A stretch of DNA of 64,000 nucleotides from Planifilum fulgidum (GTDB taxonomy: Bacteria > Bacillota > Bacilli > Thermoactinomycetales > DSM-44946): assembly GCF_900113175.1 (NCBI RefSeq), contig NZ_FOOK01000003.1, positions 113,370 to 177,369 of the forward strand. The letters are read 5' to 3'. The translations under genes and the position numbers were made by a program. This document shows positions 26,035-35,538 of this stretch, one piece after another. A model generated the notes under the pieces. It searched no databases. It had not been told where the DNA came from and saw only the letters and a list, made by a program, of their open reading frames with translations. The stretch's first letter is position 1. Every line of letters starts with the position of its first letter.

Positions 26035-27324
26035 TTGGCATATGAATTCAAGCTTCCCGATGTGGGAGAGGGCATCCACGAAGGGGAGATCGTGAAACTG
26101 CACGTGAAAGAGGGAGACCGGATCCAAGAGGATGACATCTTCGCCGAGGTTCAGACGGACAAGGCCGTGGTGGAGATTCCCGCGCCGGTTTCCGGAACGG
26201 TGAAGGAGCTGAGGGTGAAAGAGGGGGAAGTGGTGCTTGTGGGGAGCGTCCTGGCCGTGTTTGAAGCGGACGGGGAGGCTCCGGAAAGCGCCGGGGAAAA
26301 GGTGACGGAAGAGCCCTACGCCAATGCCCACGAGCAGGCAAAACCGATGGACAGCCTTCTGGAGACGGAGGCGAAAGCGGAGGATGCGGCAGGGAAAAAG
26401 GCTGTCCAGGTCGAAGCCGATAGAGGGGGCCGTGGAAAGGTCCTGGCCATGCCCTCGGTGCGCAAGCTGGCCCGGGAGCTGGGAGTGGACATCGCCCAGG
26501 TGAAGGGAACGGGCCCCCGCGGGCGGGTGACCGCGGAGGATGTGCGCCGGCATGCAGGTGAAGAACCCGCCCGGGCGAAGGAAGATCGGAAGGTGGTTCC
26601 GGCGGCCGAACCAATTGCCGAGGAAGAGGAGCGGATTCCCCTTCGCGGACTGCGCCGGACCATCGCCAAGCGGATGGTCGAGAGCAAATATACCGCTCCC
26701 CATGTGACGATCATGGACGAAGTGGATGCCGCCGAGCTGGTTTCCATCCGGGAACGGGGGAAAAAATACGCGGAGGAGCGGGGCATCAAGCTCACCTATC
26801 TGCCTTTCATCATCAAGGCGGTCATCGCCGCCCTGCGCGAGTTCCCCACGCTGAACGCTTCCATCGATGATGAAGCGGAAGAGATCGTCATCAAGCGGCA
26901 CATTCACATGGGGATCGCCACGGCCACGGAGGACGGCCTGATCGTTCCGGTCGTCAAACACGCCGACCGAAAAACCATCTTCGAACTGGCCGAAGAGATC
27001 GCCGATCTCGCCGAACGGGCCCGCAGCCGCAAGCTGGATGTGAAGGAACTGAAGGGAAGCACCTTCACCATCACCAATATCGGTCCGTTTGGCGGACAGT
27101 TTTTCACGCCGATCATCAACTATCCCGAAGTGGCGATTCTCGGCGTCGGGACCATCGCCGAACGGCCGGTGGCCCGGGACGGGCAAGTGGTGATCCGGCC
27201 GATCTTGTCGGTCTCCCTCAGCATCGATCACCGTCTGATTGACGGCGACGTGGCTGCCCGTTTCTTGGGTCGGGTGAAGCAGCTGCTGGAGAACCCAAAC
27301 CTATTGATGATGGAGATGAGGTAA
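26035..27324 (+). CDS. pdhC: Dihydrolipoamide acetyltransferase (PDH E2)
   Basis: 429 residues from TTG 26035 behind AGGAGAAGGAGGG. There is one lipoyl domain (residues 1-80, Lys43 in TDKAVVEIP), an Ala/Glu-rich linker, a peripheral-subunit-binding domain ([21 protein letters not shown], split by one residue here) and a catalytic domain ending in the DHRLIDGD motif with the active His. E2 forms the core of the complex and passes acetyl groups to CoA. Confidence 0.94.
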   Translation: MAYEFKLPDVGEGIHEGEIVKLHVKEGDRIQEDDIFAEVQTDKAVVEIPAPVSGTVKELRVKEGEVVLVGSVLAVFEADGEAPESAGEKVTEEPYANAHEQAKPMDSLLETEAKAEDAAGKKAVQVEADRGGRGKVLAMPSVRKLARELGVDIAQVKGTGPRGRVTAEDVRRHAGEEPARAKEDRKVVPAAEPIAEEEERIPLRGLRRTIAKRMVESKYTAPHVTIMDEVDAAELVSIRERGKKYAEERGIKLTYLPFIIKAVIAALREFPTLNASIDDEAEEIVIKRHIHMGIATATEDGLIVPVVKHADRKTIFELAEEIADLAERARSRKLDVKELKGSTFTITNIGPFGGQFFTPIINYPEVAILGVGTIAERPVARDGQVVIRPILSVSLSIDHRLIDGDVAARFLGRVKQLLENPNLLMMEMR

Positions 27325-27325
27325 G

Positions 27326-28744
27326 ATGGTCGTAGGAGATTTCGCAAACGAAGTGGACGTGTTGGTTGTCGGCGGCGGTCCGGGCGGATATGTGGCTGCC
27401 ATTCGGGCAGCCCAGCTGGGCCGAAAAGTGACGCTGGTGGACAAGGGTGAACTGGGGGGCGTCTGCCTCAACCGCGGGTGCATCCCCTCCAAGGCGCTGA
27501 TCAGCGCGGCGGACTGGGTTCAGCAACTGAAGGATGCGGCCCGCATGGGCATTCGTGTAAACGGGGACATCACCGTCGATCTGCCCGAACTGATGAAGTG
27601 GAAGGACGGCGTGGTGAAAAAGCTGACCGGCGGCGTGGCCACCCTGCTGAAGGGGAACAAGGTGGACGTGATCAAAGGGGAAGCCTACTTCTCCGGTCCG
27701 GACACGGTCCGCATCGCCACGGAAAAGGACAGCCAAACCTATCAGTTCAAGGACTGCATCATCGCCACCGGTTCCCGTCCCGCCGAGCTTCCCAGCCTGC
27801 CCTTTGACGGAAAGCGGATCCTCTCCTCGACGGAAATCCTCTCCCTTCAGGAGATTCCCAAGCGGCTTCTGGTGGTGGGCGGCGGCTACATCGGCCTCGA
27901 GCTGGGGACCGCATACCGGAAGCTGGGAAGTGAGGTCACCATCCTCGAAGGCACCGACAGCCTGCTTCCCGGTGTGGATCCCTCCCTGGTGCGCATGGTG
28001 ACGCGCAGATTGAAAAAGCTGGGCGTCACCGTCGTGACCGGCGCCATGGTGCAGGGAGGCGAAAGCTCCGACGATGAAGTAAAGGTGACCGCCCAGGTCA
28101 AGGGCGAAGAAAAAACCTTTGCCGCCGACGTGGTTCTCGTGGCGGTGGGCCGGAAGCCGAACACGGACGAGCTGGGACTGGAACAGGTGGGAATCCAGAA
28201 GGACGAGCGCGGCTTCATCAAGGTGGATAAGCAGCTGCGCACCTCCGTTCCGCACATCTATGCCATCGGCGACGTGGCGGGGGGTGCCCTCCTCGCCCAC
28301 AAGGCCAGTTATGAGGGCAAGGTGGCGGCGGAAGTGATCGCCGGAAAGCCCAGCGAAGTGGATGTCCGGGCGATGCCTTTTGTCATCTTCAGCGATCCGG
28401 AAATCGCCTACACCGGTCTGACCGAAAAGGAAGCGAAGGAAAAAGGCTACGACCCCGTTGTCAGCCGCTTTTCCTTCCAGGCCAACGGCCGCGCCCTGAC
28501 GATGGATGCGGCGGACGGTTTTGCCCAGGTGGTGGCGGACAAGGAGAGCAAACAGATTCTGGGGGTGCAGATCGTCGGGCCGGAAGCTTCCACCCTGATT
28601 TCCGAAGCGGTGTTGGCGATCGAAATGGGCGCCAATGCCGAGGATTTGAGCCTGAGCGTTCACGCCCATCCCACCCTGCCGGAATCGTTGATGGAAGCGG
28701 CGGAAGGCGTGCTGGGGCACGCGATCCACATGGTGAAACGGTGA
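27326..28744 (+). CDS. pdhD: Dihydrolipoamide dehydrogenase (PDH E3)
   Basis: 472 residues. The N-terminal FAD motif VVGGGPGGYVAA, the redox-active pair GGVCLNRGCIPSK, the NAD-binding GGGYIGLELG and the C-terminal HAHPTLPE His-Glu dyad are complete. It reoxidises the lipoyl arm with NAD. It starts one base after the pdhC stop. The same protein would also serve the 2-oxoglutarate complex and the GcvH relay. Confidence 0.96.
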   Translation: MVVGDFANEVDVLVVGGGPGGYVAAIRAAQLGRKVTLVDKGELGGVCLNRGCIPSKALISAADWVQQLKDAARMGIRVNGDITVDLPELMKWKDGVVKKLTGGVATLLKGNKVDVIKGEAYFSGPDTVRIATEKDSQTYQFKDCIIATGSRPAELPSLPFDGKRILSSTEILSLQEIPKRLLVVGGGYIGLELGTAYRKLGSEVTILEGTDSLLPGVDPSLVRMVTRRLKKLGVTVVTGAMVQGGESSDDEVKVTAQVKGEEKTFAADVVLVAVGRKPNTDELGLEQVGIQKDERGFIKVDKQLRTSVPHIYAIGDVAGGALLAHKASYEGKVAAEVIAGKPSEVDVRAMPFVIFSDPEIAYTGLTEKEAKEKGYDPVVSRFSFQANGRALTMDAADGFAQVVADKESKQILGVQIVGPEASTLISEAVLAIEMGANAEDLSLSVHAHPTLPESLMEAAEGVLGHAIHMVKR

Positions 28745-28815
28745 CGCGGTTTTCCGAGGCCCCCGGAGCGGGAAAGGCGGGTGCGCCCTTTCCCGGCTTC
28801 CGGCGGGGGTTTCCG

Positions 28816-28849
28816 GCAAAAATCCCGGAAAAGGCTCCGGGATTTTTGC
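28816..28849 (+). terminator. Terminator of the PDH operon
   Basis: GCAAAAATCCCGGA / TCCGGGATTTTTGC form a 14-bp stem with an AAAGGC loop and a T-run inside the 3' arm. Confidence 0.85.
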
Positions 28850-28943
28850 CCTTTAAAGGGGAGGAAATTCACCGAATTTTGTCGAAGAAAGTACCCGTCC
28901 TGGAGGGGATTGGAGGAATATCGCAGATCACGGGAGGAACGGG

Positions 28944-29336
28944 ATGGAAACGTCCATTCAGATCGAAGTGCGCTCCACGGAAATCGATGTGCTTGGTCAT
29001 GTCAACAACGCGAAATATCTTGAATATCTGGAATGGGGGCGGGAAGACTGGTATAACCGGATCGGACTGCCCTTTGAGGCGTTCTCCGAAATGGGGGTGG
29101 GCACGGTGACGGTCAACATCAACATCAACTACCGAAAGGAAGCCCGCCTCGGCGAAAAGCTGACCATCCGGACGCGTCCCCTGCGCAAGGGAAAGAGCAG
29201 CTTTGTCTTGGAACAGATCATCGACAACGAGCGGGGGGAGCGGGTGGCGGACGCCCAGGTGACCAGCGTCACCATCGATTTGAAAGAGCGGAAAAGCGTA
29301 CCCCTCCCTCCGGAGCTGGGCAAGTGGTTTGAGTGA
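28944..29336 (+). CDS. Acyl-CoA thioesterase, hot-dog fold (4HBT/YbgC-like)
   Basis: 130 residues. EIDVLGHVNNAKYLEYLEWGRE is the 4-hydroxybenzoyl-CoA-thioesterase signature with catalytic Asp16. The rest follows the single hot-dog domain. It hydrolyses an acyl-CoA; chain-length preference cannot be read. The gene has its own ATG with GGAGGAACGGG upstream and ends before a shared terminator. Confidence 0.88.
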   Translation: METSIQIEVRSTEIDVLGHVNNAKYLEYLEWGREDWYNRIGLPFEAFSEMGVGTVTVNININYRKEARLGEKLTIRTRPLRKGKSSFVLEQIIDNERGERVADAQVTSVTIDLKERKSVPLPPELGKWFE

Positions 29337-29381
29337 CCTTCGGCGTCTCCGATGACCGGAGAAACCGGAAGACATGGGGAA

Positions 29382-29413
29382 AAAGGGGCCGGAAAACCCA
29401 TTCCGGCCCCTTT
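29382..29413. terminator. Bidirectional terminator
   Basis: AAAGGGGCCGGAA / TTCCGGCCCCTTT with a 6-base loop; it serves the thioesterase gene (+) and the DUF1128 gene (-). Confidence 0.85.
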
Positions 29414-29426
29414 GCTCCGCCGCGGT

Positions 29427-29657
29427 TCACCGCTTCTCTTTTCGCAGCCCGCCCAGCTCGGCGAGGATCCCTTCCAGCTCCATGGGGGTCAGCGTCTTCT
29501 TTTTTTGGATCATGCGGTAGAGGGCCAGAAGCTCATCGTATTTATCCAGTTCAAAATCCTCCGGATCGATGATGGCGGTGTTGACGAGTTTGAGACGGGA
29601 CTTGATCTCGTCCACGATGTGCGCCACGTTTTCTCTGCTGGGGGTTTCCAAATTCAC
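29427..29657 (-). CDS. DUF1128 family protein (YfkK-like), 76 aa
   Basis: 76 residues, the full family length. The sequence RENVAHIVDEIKSRLKLVNTAIIDPEDF ... YDELLALYRMIQKKK with a C-terminal ILAELGGLR matches the small helical YfkK/DUF1128 proteins found throughout Bacillales. Function is not known. Confidence 0.88.
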   Translation of the reverse strand: MNLETPSRENVAHIVDEIKSRLKLVNTAIIDPEDFELDKYDELLALYRMIQKKKTLTPMELEGILAELGGLRKEKR

Positions 29658-29750
29658 AAAGACAACTCCTTCCTGTTCCGGGGTTCCTACTTATTGTATC
29701 GAAAACGGGCCGAAATCCAAAGGATTGTCGGTCGCCGGGAGGCGAATTCG

Positions 29751-30155
29751 ATGGAAAGCCCGAGGAATGAGTATCCGGATCAATATGTCCGTTTTTTGGT
29801 GTATTTCAACATCGACAGGGATTACTACGAATGCCATGAAGTGATGGAAGAGCTGTGGCTGGAAGAGGGGCGGGACCCCTTTTACCAGGGGTTGTTGCAG
29901 GTGGCGGTGGGACTGTTTCATTTTCGGAGGGAAAACATCAGCGGAGCCCGGAAGCTGTTTGCATCGGCCCTGTCCAAGCTGAGGCCGTATCCGGAGCGCT
30001 ACATGGGGATCGATCTCGGCCGCCTCCGCAAGGACGTGGAAGCGCATCTGAAACGGCTGGAAAGTTACGAGCGAACCCCCTTTCCCTATTACGATCTGAA
30101 CATTTCGATCATCGACCGGGATCTGAGAAACCGGATTCATAAAGGGGGCGCTTGA
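29751..30155 (+). CDS. DUF309 domain protein
   Basis: 134 residues. FNIDRDYYECHEVMEELW is the DUF309 signature, with the HEVxEExW metal-binding-like motif. LLQVAVGLFHFRRENISGARKLF and YPERYMGIDL follow. The role is unknown; the fold is helical. The start is set at ATG 29751 behind GGGAGGCG; the longer open frame upstream has no binding site. It overlaps the next gene by 4 bp. Confidence 0.88.
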   Translation: MESPRNEYPDQYVRFLVYFNIDRDYYECHEVMEELWLEEGRDPFYQGLLQVAVGLFHFRRENISGARKLFASALSKLRPYPERYMGIDLGRLRKDVEAHLKRLESYERTPFPYYDLNISIIDRDLRNRIHKGGA

Positions 30156-30580
30156 AGGTGGCCAAAAAATATTTCACCCTGGAGGAGGCAAACAGGCTGA
30201 TCCCTTTTCTCCAGGGTGAAGTGAAGCGGCTTCAAGCCCTGAAACGGGAGTTTGAGGCCCGATTTTCCGAGCTGCGGCGGATGAAAATGCTGCACGGGGC
30301 AGGCCATGTAACGGCGGGACAGGAAGATCCCTTTTTCGAGCCGGAAGCCTGGTTGGAGTTTCTTCAAATTGAGGCCCGCGGAATCATCCGCCGCATCCAC
30401 GAGACTGAGGCCCAATTGAAGGACATCGACATGGGGTTGGTCGATTTTCCGGCGAAACTGAACGGCTGGGAGGTATTGCTTTGCTGGCGCCTGGGGGAGG
30501 ATCGGATTCGCCACTGGCACCACGTGTGGGAGGGATATTATGGCCGGAAACCCCTCGGCGGCGAGCAGCCGGATGAGTAG
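30152..30580 (+). CDS. DUF2203 family protein
   Basis: 142 residues starting at TTG 30152, which overlaps the DUF309 stop (TTGA) and has AAGGGGG upstream. The N-terminal FTLEEANRLIPFLQ and the C-terminal ELNGWEVLLCWRLGEDRIRHWHH-like block (here KLNGWEVLLCWRLGE) define DUF2203. It is largely helical and of unknown function, co-transcribed with DUF309. Confidence 0.86.
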   Translation: MKVAKKYFTLEEANRLIPFLQGEVKRLQALKREFEARFSELRRMKMLHGAGHVTAGQEDPFFEPEAWLEFLQIEARGIIRRIHETEAQLKDIDMGLVDFPAKLNGWEVLLCWRLGEDRIRHWHHVWEGYYGRKPLGGEQPDE

Positions 30581-30582
30581 GA

Positions 30583-30613
30583 AAAAGCCTTCCGCCCTTG
30601 GCGGAAGGCTTTG
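30583..30613. terminator. Bidirectional terminator
   Basis: AAAGCCTTCCGCC / GGCGGAAGGCTTT form a 13-bp stem with a 5-base loop, flanked by A and T tracts, between the DUF2203 (+) and amidase (-) genes. Confidence 0.85.
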
Positions 30614-30615
30614 CT

Positions 30616-32121
30616 TTATCGGTAATTGTTTTTGACCGTTTCCATTTTCCAGGCGTACACCTTGTAGTACCGGAGCCAATCGGTGATGTTTTTGTCTTTG
30701 TTGTCGCTGGAATGATAGGTGGCGTAGATTTGGCCGTTTTGGATCTTCGTGATTACGACGCTGTGGTTGATGCTCCCGTCCCCTTCAAAATCGACGCTGA
30801 TGATGTCTCCGACCTGCAGGTTCGAAGGTCGCGTGCCGTTTTGCGCCTTGCGGACTTCTTTCATGTGCAGGTAGAAGCTGTGGGCCAGGCTCCAGGTCAA
30901 GGCAGGCCGATCGTCATTGTAGAACCAGTAGTCGTACCAATCGTACCGGCCGACCCGTTCCTTGATTCCCCCGTTTTTGATCACCTGGGAGACAAAGTTG
31001 GTGCAGTCGTACCAGCAGTCATAGCAACCGCCGCGTTCCCGGCTGTAGAATCCGTATTCCTCGTTGTTGCGCTTGTTCCACCACTTATAGGCATATTCGA
31101 CGGCTTTGGCCCGGTCGTAGCCGTTGGCTTCCTTCTTCAGCGGCGGCTGGTTCGGTTCGGGCTGTTCGGAGTCTTCGCCCTGTCCGTCTTCATTGCCGCC
31201 TTGGCCGTCGTCGCTGCCGTTTTGACCCTCATCGCTCCCGCTTTGTTCGTCCTCACTGCCGGTCTGTCCGTCTTCATTGCCCTCTTGTCCGTTTCCGTCC
31301 TGATTCCCGTCGCCGTCATCCTGCTGCCCTTCGTCCCGGGGTTCATCCCTGCCGGTGTCCTTTTGCTTGTCTTCCCCCGGTTGGGTCCCCTTTTCCCCTT
31401 GGGGATTCTCCTTGACGCCGTCTTTCGGTTGGTCGCCCTTTTGCTTATCGGCCGGTTCTTCCTTGCCGGGGGTCTTTACCGGTTCCTTGGACGGCGTGGA
31501 CGGTTTCTTTTCAGCCTCTTTTTTGGGTTCGGGCTTCAATGCGGGGCCGGGATTTTTGATCGGGAGCAGGCTGATCAGTTCCGCCCGTTCCTTTTCCGTC
31601 AGCCCCTCTTTTTTGGCTTTCTTTTCAAGTTCTTTGATGCGTTTGTTCAGTTCCTTGTTATGGTATTTGTCCACTTTTTTTACAAAATCCGCAAGATCCT
31701 TTTGTTCCTTGGGCGTTTTGCCTTCCAGCTCCAAGCCCGCTTCCATGGCCAGTTCCCGGTAGCGCGGATTGTCCAGATCCGGCTTCACATTTTGCTGCTT
31801 GGCCTTCTGATTGACGATTTTTGTGGCGGTGGGATGGCTGCGTTGGATCTCTTCCTTGGACAGGGAGATTTCGTCGTAGTAGTGAATTTGGTTGACCAGC
31901 TCCTCATCGGTCGCTTTGGCCAACTCTTCCAACGCCGGTTCCGCTTTCACTTCCGCCCCGGCCTTTTCCGCGTCGGCGGAAGGAGGTGTGGAAGGTTCTT
32001 CAACCGAATTGAATCCCGCATACGCCAGTGAGGCGGAAAGGAGGAGGACCGCCGCGGCGCTGATCCATGCGATGCGTTTCCGCCTGGTCGAACGCTTGAT
32101 CCGAGATGACCGCTTTTCCAA
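30616..32121 (-). CDS. Secreted Amidase_6-domain protein with acidic repeat linker
   Basis: 501 residues from TTG 32121, behind GGAGGGGAA. A basic N-terminus (KRSSRIKRSTRRKR) leads into a signal peptide (WISAAAVLLLSASLAYA). A Lys/Glu-rich helical region of about 190 residues follows. Then comes a low-complexity Pro/Lys region and about 60 residues of Asp-Gly-Gln-Asn repeats (units such as DEGQNGSDDGQGGNEDGQ). The last 150 residues form the putative amidase domain, with catalytic Cys in CTNFVSQ and His in INHSVVIT. It probably acts on cell-wall peptide or another amide outside the cell. An earlier GTG or ATG start is possible. Confidence 0.82.
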   Translation of the reverse strand: MEKRSSRIKRSTRRKRIAWISAAAVLLLSASLAYAGFNSVEEPSTPPSADAEKAGAEVKAEPALEELAKATDEELVNQIHYYDEISLSKEEIQRSHPTATKIVNQKAKQQNVKPDLDNPRYRELAMEAGLELEGKTPKEQKDLADFVKKVDKYHNKELNKRIKELEKKAKKEGLTEKERAELISLLPIKNPGPALKPEPKKEAEKKPSTPSKEPVKTPGKEEPADKQKGDQPKDGVKENPQGEKGTQPGEDKQKDTGRDEPRDEGQQDDGDGNQDGNGQEGNEDGQTGSEDEQSGSDEGQNGSDDGQGGNEDGQGEDSEQPEPNQPPLKKEANGYDRAKAVEYAYKWWNKRNNEEYGFYSRERGGCYDCWYDCTNFVSQVIKNGGIKERVGRYDWYDYWFYNDDRPALTWSLAHSFYLHMKEVRKAQNGTRPSNLQVGDIISVDFEGDGSINHSVVITKIQNGQIYATYHSSDNKDKNITDWLRYYKVYAWKMETVKNNYR

Positions 32122-32167
32122 GATGTACTTCCCCTCCACGATGGATTGGAAAATGATGTGCGTCCCC

Positions 32168-32196
32168 ATCGTAGAAGATTCTATTAGAATTGTCAA
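32168..32196 (-). promoter_or_regulatory. SigA promoter of the amidase gene
   Basis: On the minus strand TTGACA (32196-32191), a 17-base spacer and TACGAT (32173-32168), about 45 bases before the TTG start. Confidence 0.65.
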
Positions 32197-32286
32197 TATA
32201 CGATTTCTAATAAATATCGGTTGATCCCGTAAAATGCATAATTTGAAGCAACGGAAGAAGAAACGAGAGATGAAGTTTCATATAAA

Positions 32287-32320
32287 AAAGACCCCGCCGG
32301 GGGGTGAAGATTTGGCGGGG
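32287..32320 (-). terminator. Terminator of the YdcF-like gene
   Basis: CCCCGCC and GGCGGGG pair across a 15-base loop and, on the minus strand, run into TCTTTTTT. It is about 160 bases beyond the stop. Confidence 0.55.
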
Positions 32321-32479
32321 ATTTTCTGCGGACATCGCGTTCCGTTTGTGGTCCGCGCCGCCCACGGCCCGGCCGTTGCCGGCCGGCGGAGCGGAGCCGC
32401 ATGGCCGAAACAAGGATTTTTTGGGCGAGGGTTTCGGGGGGATTTTCCTGCGCCTTGGCAGGTTGTGCGTCCCTTGTGG

Positions 32480-33067
32480 TCACCCGAGGGCTTCCTGGAT
32501 CCACATCTTGATGATGGAGAGACACTCCCGGGTCTTGTAAAACGGGATGAACAACACCCGGGAATGGACGGGGGCCGGCGCGGCGTCGATTCCCGCCCTT
32601 TCGGCGAGGCGCAGGGCCCGGTACATGTGGTAGTCGTGGGTGATCAGGTAGATCTGATTCCAATTCCGCTCAAGAAGAATCTTTTTGGAATTGGCGATGT
32701 TTTCGGCGGTGTTGCGGGACTTGTCCTCCAGGAGGAGCCGGTCGGGAGGGATGCCTTTCTCCACCAAATATTGCTTCATGCCCTCGGCTTCCGACGGTCC
32801 TTCATCCCCTTTCCCTCCCGACAGAATCAGGTATTGAACCCAGCCTTCGCGGTACATCTGGTAGGCCAGATCCAGCCGCTCCCTCAGGGCGGGGCTGGGC
32901 CTTCCGTCCCACAGGGCCGCGCCGAGGACCAGCCCGGCAGGGCGGGGCTGCGGATTTCGCTGAATGGAAGTGTCATCGTATAGGGATGCCTTGGACCAGA
33001 GGGAGATAAAGAGTATCAGACCAATGATGACGGGGAAAATCATCAGGATCCACTTCTGAAAAGGCAT
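32480..33067 (-). CDS. YdcF/ElyC-family membrane protein (DUF218)
   Basis: 195 residues. One N-terminal membrane helix (WILMIFPVIIGLILFISLW) is followed by a DUF218 domain: GLVLGAALWDGRPSPALRERLD, YLILSGGKGDEGPSEAEGMKQYL and LLEDKSRNTAENI. DUF218 proteins bind or transfer nucleotide-like groups in envelope metabolism, as for ElyC; the precise role is open. The start ATG 33067 has GGAGACGATC upstream; upstream in-frame sequence is not conserved-looking. Confidence 0.85.
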   Translation of the reverse strand: MPFQKWILMIFPVIIGLILFISLWSKASLYDDTSIQRNPQPRPAGLVLGAALWDGRPSPALRERLDLAYQMYREGWVQYLILSGGKGDEGPSEAEGMKQYLVEKGIPPDRLLLEDKSRNTAENIANSKKILLERNWNQIYLITHDYHMYRALRLAERAGIDAAPAPVHSRVLFIPFYKTRECLSIIKMWIQEALG

Positions 33068-33370
33068 GGTGATCGTCTCCGTTTCGATTATTTCTGCTTT
33101 GGAGGGGAACGCAGACGATGGGGGCGGGGCTCTCCCTTTCGGGGAAGATGTCGATCCCCGGGCGATCGGGATACCACTGCCAATATAGCAAAAAAGGATC
33201 GGGGAGGGGAAGGCGGGTGCGGGTGTTGAAGGGACCTGAGATCCTTTGCCTTGCGGGCGCGAACAGGGGGGAGGGGTGGGGATTTCCGCGGAGTCCGGGA
33301 TGGGTTTGAAGGGCGGAGGGAGCGATGTCCGGAGGCTGTGGGATGGCGAAGCCTTGGGCTGACCGGCTTC
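33068..33370. other. Intergenic region, no gene recognised
   Basis: About 300 bases; the only frames open are shadows without binding sites. Confidence 0.45.
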
Positions 33371-33375
33371 AATGG

Positions 33376-33396
33376 AAAAACCGGGCATGGCCCGGG
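33376..33396 (-). terminator. Terminator of the lactonase-ADH operon
   Basis: CCGGGC / GCCCGG with a 3-base loop, followed on the minus strand by TTTTT, about 100 bases beyond the ADH stop. Confidence 0.6.
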
Positions 33397-33498
33397 TTTA
33401 TCGAAGAGGGGAATTCCGTTGCATGACAATCTCTCGTGGCGGTGAGCTCACCGATACCGACCACATCGGGGTGGATCCGGCTTCCTTCGGCGCGCTTT

Positions 33499-34623
33499 TT
33501 ACATGGTGACGACCAAGCGGGCCACTTGTCCGCGGGCCAGCCGGTCAAAGCCTTCGTTGATTTTCTCCAAGGGAAGGGTGTCTGTCAACAGGCGGTTGAC
33601 GGGCAATCGACCCTGTTTGTACAGCTCGATGTAGCGCGGGATGTCCCGGCGCGGAATGCAGCTTCCGATATAGGATCCCTTGACCGTGCGTTCCTCGGTG
33701 GTCAGTGTGACATGGGGGATGGAGAATTGTTCTTTCGGGTGAGGCAGACCCGAAGTGACGGTGACCCCGCCCCGGCGGGTGATCTGGTATGCGGTTTGCA
33801 TGGCCTGGACGACACCGGCGGTTTCAAAGGCATATTCAACACCGCCATCAGTGCAGGAACGAATGCGATCCACCACGTCGGGGTCCTTGGCGTTGAAGGT
33901 GTGCGTCGCGCCCAGGGATTCGGCCAGTTTCAACTTGTTCGGATTGACATCGACGGCCACAATCTGCCTGGCTCCGGTGACGACGGCACCGAGCAGGGCG
34001 CTCAATCCCACCCCGCCCATCCCGACAATGGCGACGCTGCTTCCCGCTTTGACTTGGGCCGTGTTGAGGACGGCCCCCACCCCGGTGATCACCGCACAAC
34101 CGAAGAGGGCTACTTCATGAAAGGGGATGGAGGGATCCACTTTGATCAGGGAGTGTTGATTGATGACGGCATATTCGGCGAAACCGGACACCCCCAGATG
34201 GTGATGGATGTGTTCGTTTCCTTTTTTCAACCGGCGTTGACCGCCGAGGAGAACCCCTTTGTTGTTGGCTTCTGCTCCGGGTTCACACAGGGCGGGGCGG
34301 CCTTCCCGGCAAGGACTGCAATGGCCGCAGCTGGGAATAAAGGAGCAGACCACGTGATCGCCGATGGCAAGATCCCGGACACCCTCTCCCACTTCAACCA
34401 CTTCGCCTGCTGCTTCGTGTCCGAGGACCATCGGAGTGGGGCGGGGGCGGGTTCCATTAATGACCGAAAGGTCGGAGTGGCATAAACCGGCGGCCCGGAT
34501 CCGAACCAACACCTCCCCCTGCCCCGGAGGCTCCAGGTCCAGATGTTCGATGACAAGCGGCTTGCTCTCCTTGTAGGGGGTGGGAAGGCCCATTTTATAC
34601 AATACAGCGGCACGAGTTTTCAA
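33499..34623 (-). CDS. Zinc-dependent alcohol dehydrogenase (MDR family, class III-like)
   Basis: 374 residues from TTG 34623, behind AAGGAGGG. The catalytic zinc ligands are in AAGLCHSDLS and LGHEAAGEV, the structural zinc lobe is CGHCSPCREGRPALC, and the NAD fold has VGMGGVGLSALLG. It resembles the class III / BlcB-type alcohol dehydrogenases that oxidise small hydroxy compounds. It lies 14 bases after the lactonase gene, so the pair likely works in series: a lactone is opened to a hydroxy acid, which is then oxidised. This pathway is inference. Confidence 0.88.
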   Translation of the reverse strand: MKTRAAVLYKMGLPTPYKESKPLVIEHLDLEPPGQGEVLVRIRAAGLCHSDLSVINGTRPRPTPMVLGHEAAGEVVEVGEGVRDLAIGDHVVCSFIPSCGHCSPCREGRPALCEPGAEANNKGVLLGGQRRLKKGNEHIHHHLGVSGFAEYAVINQHSLIKVDPSIPFHEVALFGCAVITGVGAVLNTAQVKAGSSVAIVGMGGVGLSALLGAVVTGARQIVAVDVNPNKLKLAESLGATHTFNAKDPDVVDRIRSCTDGGVEYAFETAGVVQAMQTAYQITRRGGVTVTSGLPHPKEQFSIPHVTLTTEERTVKGSYIGSCIPRRDIPRYIELYKQGRLPVNRLLTDTLPLEKINEGFDRLARGQVARLVVTM

Positions 34624-34636
34624 TGGGGAACCCTCC

Positions 34637-35470
34637 TTATTCGTAACAGCCATCCGTCGACTTTATCAGTTGCTTGAATTGCTCGGGGTCATGACCATAC
34701 CACACCTGGGCATTGTGTCTGGCCGCGTATTTTTTGATGTATTCCACCGTTTTCACATATCCGACGGAATCGTAGATGATTCCCGGCAGGCGGATGGGTG
34801 GGCCGTAGTTTTCCGAGCAATAGATGGCGTCGGAAGCCAAAATGATATTTCCCGTACCCGGGAGATTGACATGCAGACCCAGGAGACCCCATGCATGTCC
34901 GCTGCCGAAGTTTAGGATTTTCACCCCGTCCACCAGAGGGATTTCCTGTTCGTCTCGCTTGATCGGATGCCAGTCCAGTCCGTTTTTGATCCAGGCGTCG
35001 ATATCCGCCCAGATATAGGCACCCATATTTTTGTTGATGGCGTAGCTCTTCATCGTATTGGCCAGTTCGTCTTCATGGACGATGATCTTGGCGTTGGTGA
35101 ACATCTCCAAACAACCGGCGTGATCCAGATGGAGGTGGGAGGCGACGACGTATTTGATATCTTCGGGACGAACCTTCAATTGTTCCAACCGGTTGGGGAG
35201 ATAACAGGCTTCATCGGCATAGTAAGGAAACATTTTCTGCACGGACTCCGGCCAGCGACCTTGTTTGCCCATCCCCTCGGGATGGCAGGCGGTATCAAAG
35301 AGGATTTTTCCATCGGGATGATCAATCAACACCGTGTAGATGGGGAATTCCACAAATTCCGCCGGCGGATTGGGGTTGTCCACCGTGGCCGGATTGTGCA
35401 TGGCGACCATGAAGTTTTTGTCCATTTTCATCCTTCCATTATCTAGGACATACAATTTTGTGTTGGCCAT
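34637..35470 (-). CDS. Metallo-beta-lactamase-fold lactonase (AHL/gamma-lactone type)
   Basis: 277 residues. SHLHLDHAGCLE at residues 111-122 gives the HxHxDH di-zinc motif. Further ligands lie in GSGHAWGLLG and ILASDAIY, with the C-terminal WYGHD. The overall pattern is that of AiiA/AttM (BlcC) N-acyl-homoserine or gamma-butyrolactone lactonases. Partnership with an alcohol dehydrogenase parallels blcB/blcC of Agrobacterium, favouring lactone catabolism over quorum quenching, but both are possible. First gene behind a sigma-54 promoter. Confidence 0.87.
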   Translation of the reverse strand: MANTKLYVLDNGRMKMDKNFMVAMHNPATVDNPNPPAEFVEFPIYTVLIDHPDGKILFDTACHPEGMGKQGRWPESVQKMFPYYADEACYLPNRLEQLKVRPEDIKYVVASHLHLDHAGCLEMFTNAKIIVHEDELANTMKSYAINKNMGAYIWADIDAWIKNGLDWHPIKRDEQEIPLVDGVKILNFGSGHAWGLLGLHVNLPGTGNIILASDAIYCSENYGPPIRLPGIIYDSVGYVKTVEYIKKYAARHNAQVWYGHDPEQFKQLIKSTDGCYE

Positions 35471-35538
35471 TTTATCCCCTTCCTTTCCATGGGTATGGTG
35501 GCTATTTTATCCCCGTCCTTTCTGCTGTTATCATTGAA

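Noticed and set aside
24679..27231. 850-codon minus-strand frame across the PDH genes
   Set aside because: Shadow of pdhA-pdhC in high-G+C codon usage; no recognisable domain.
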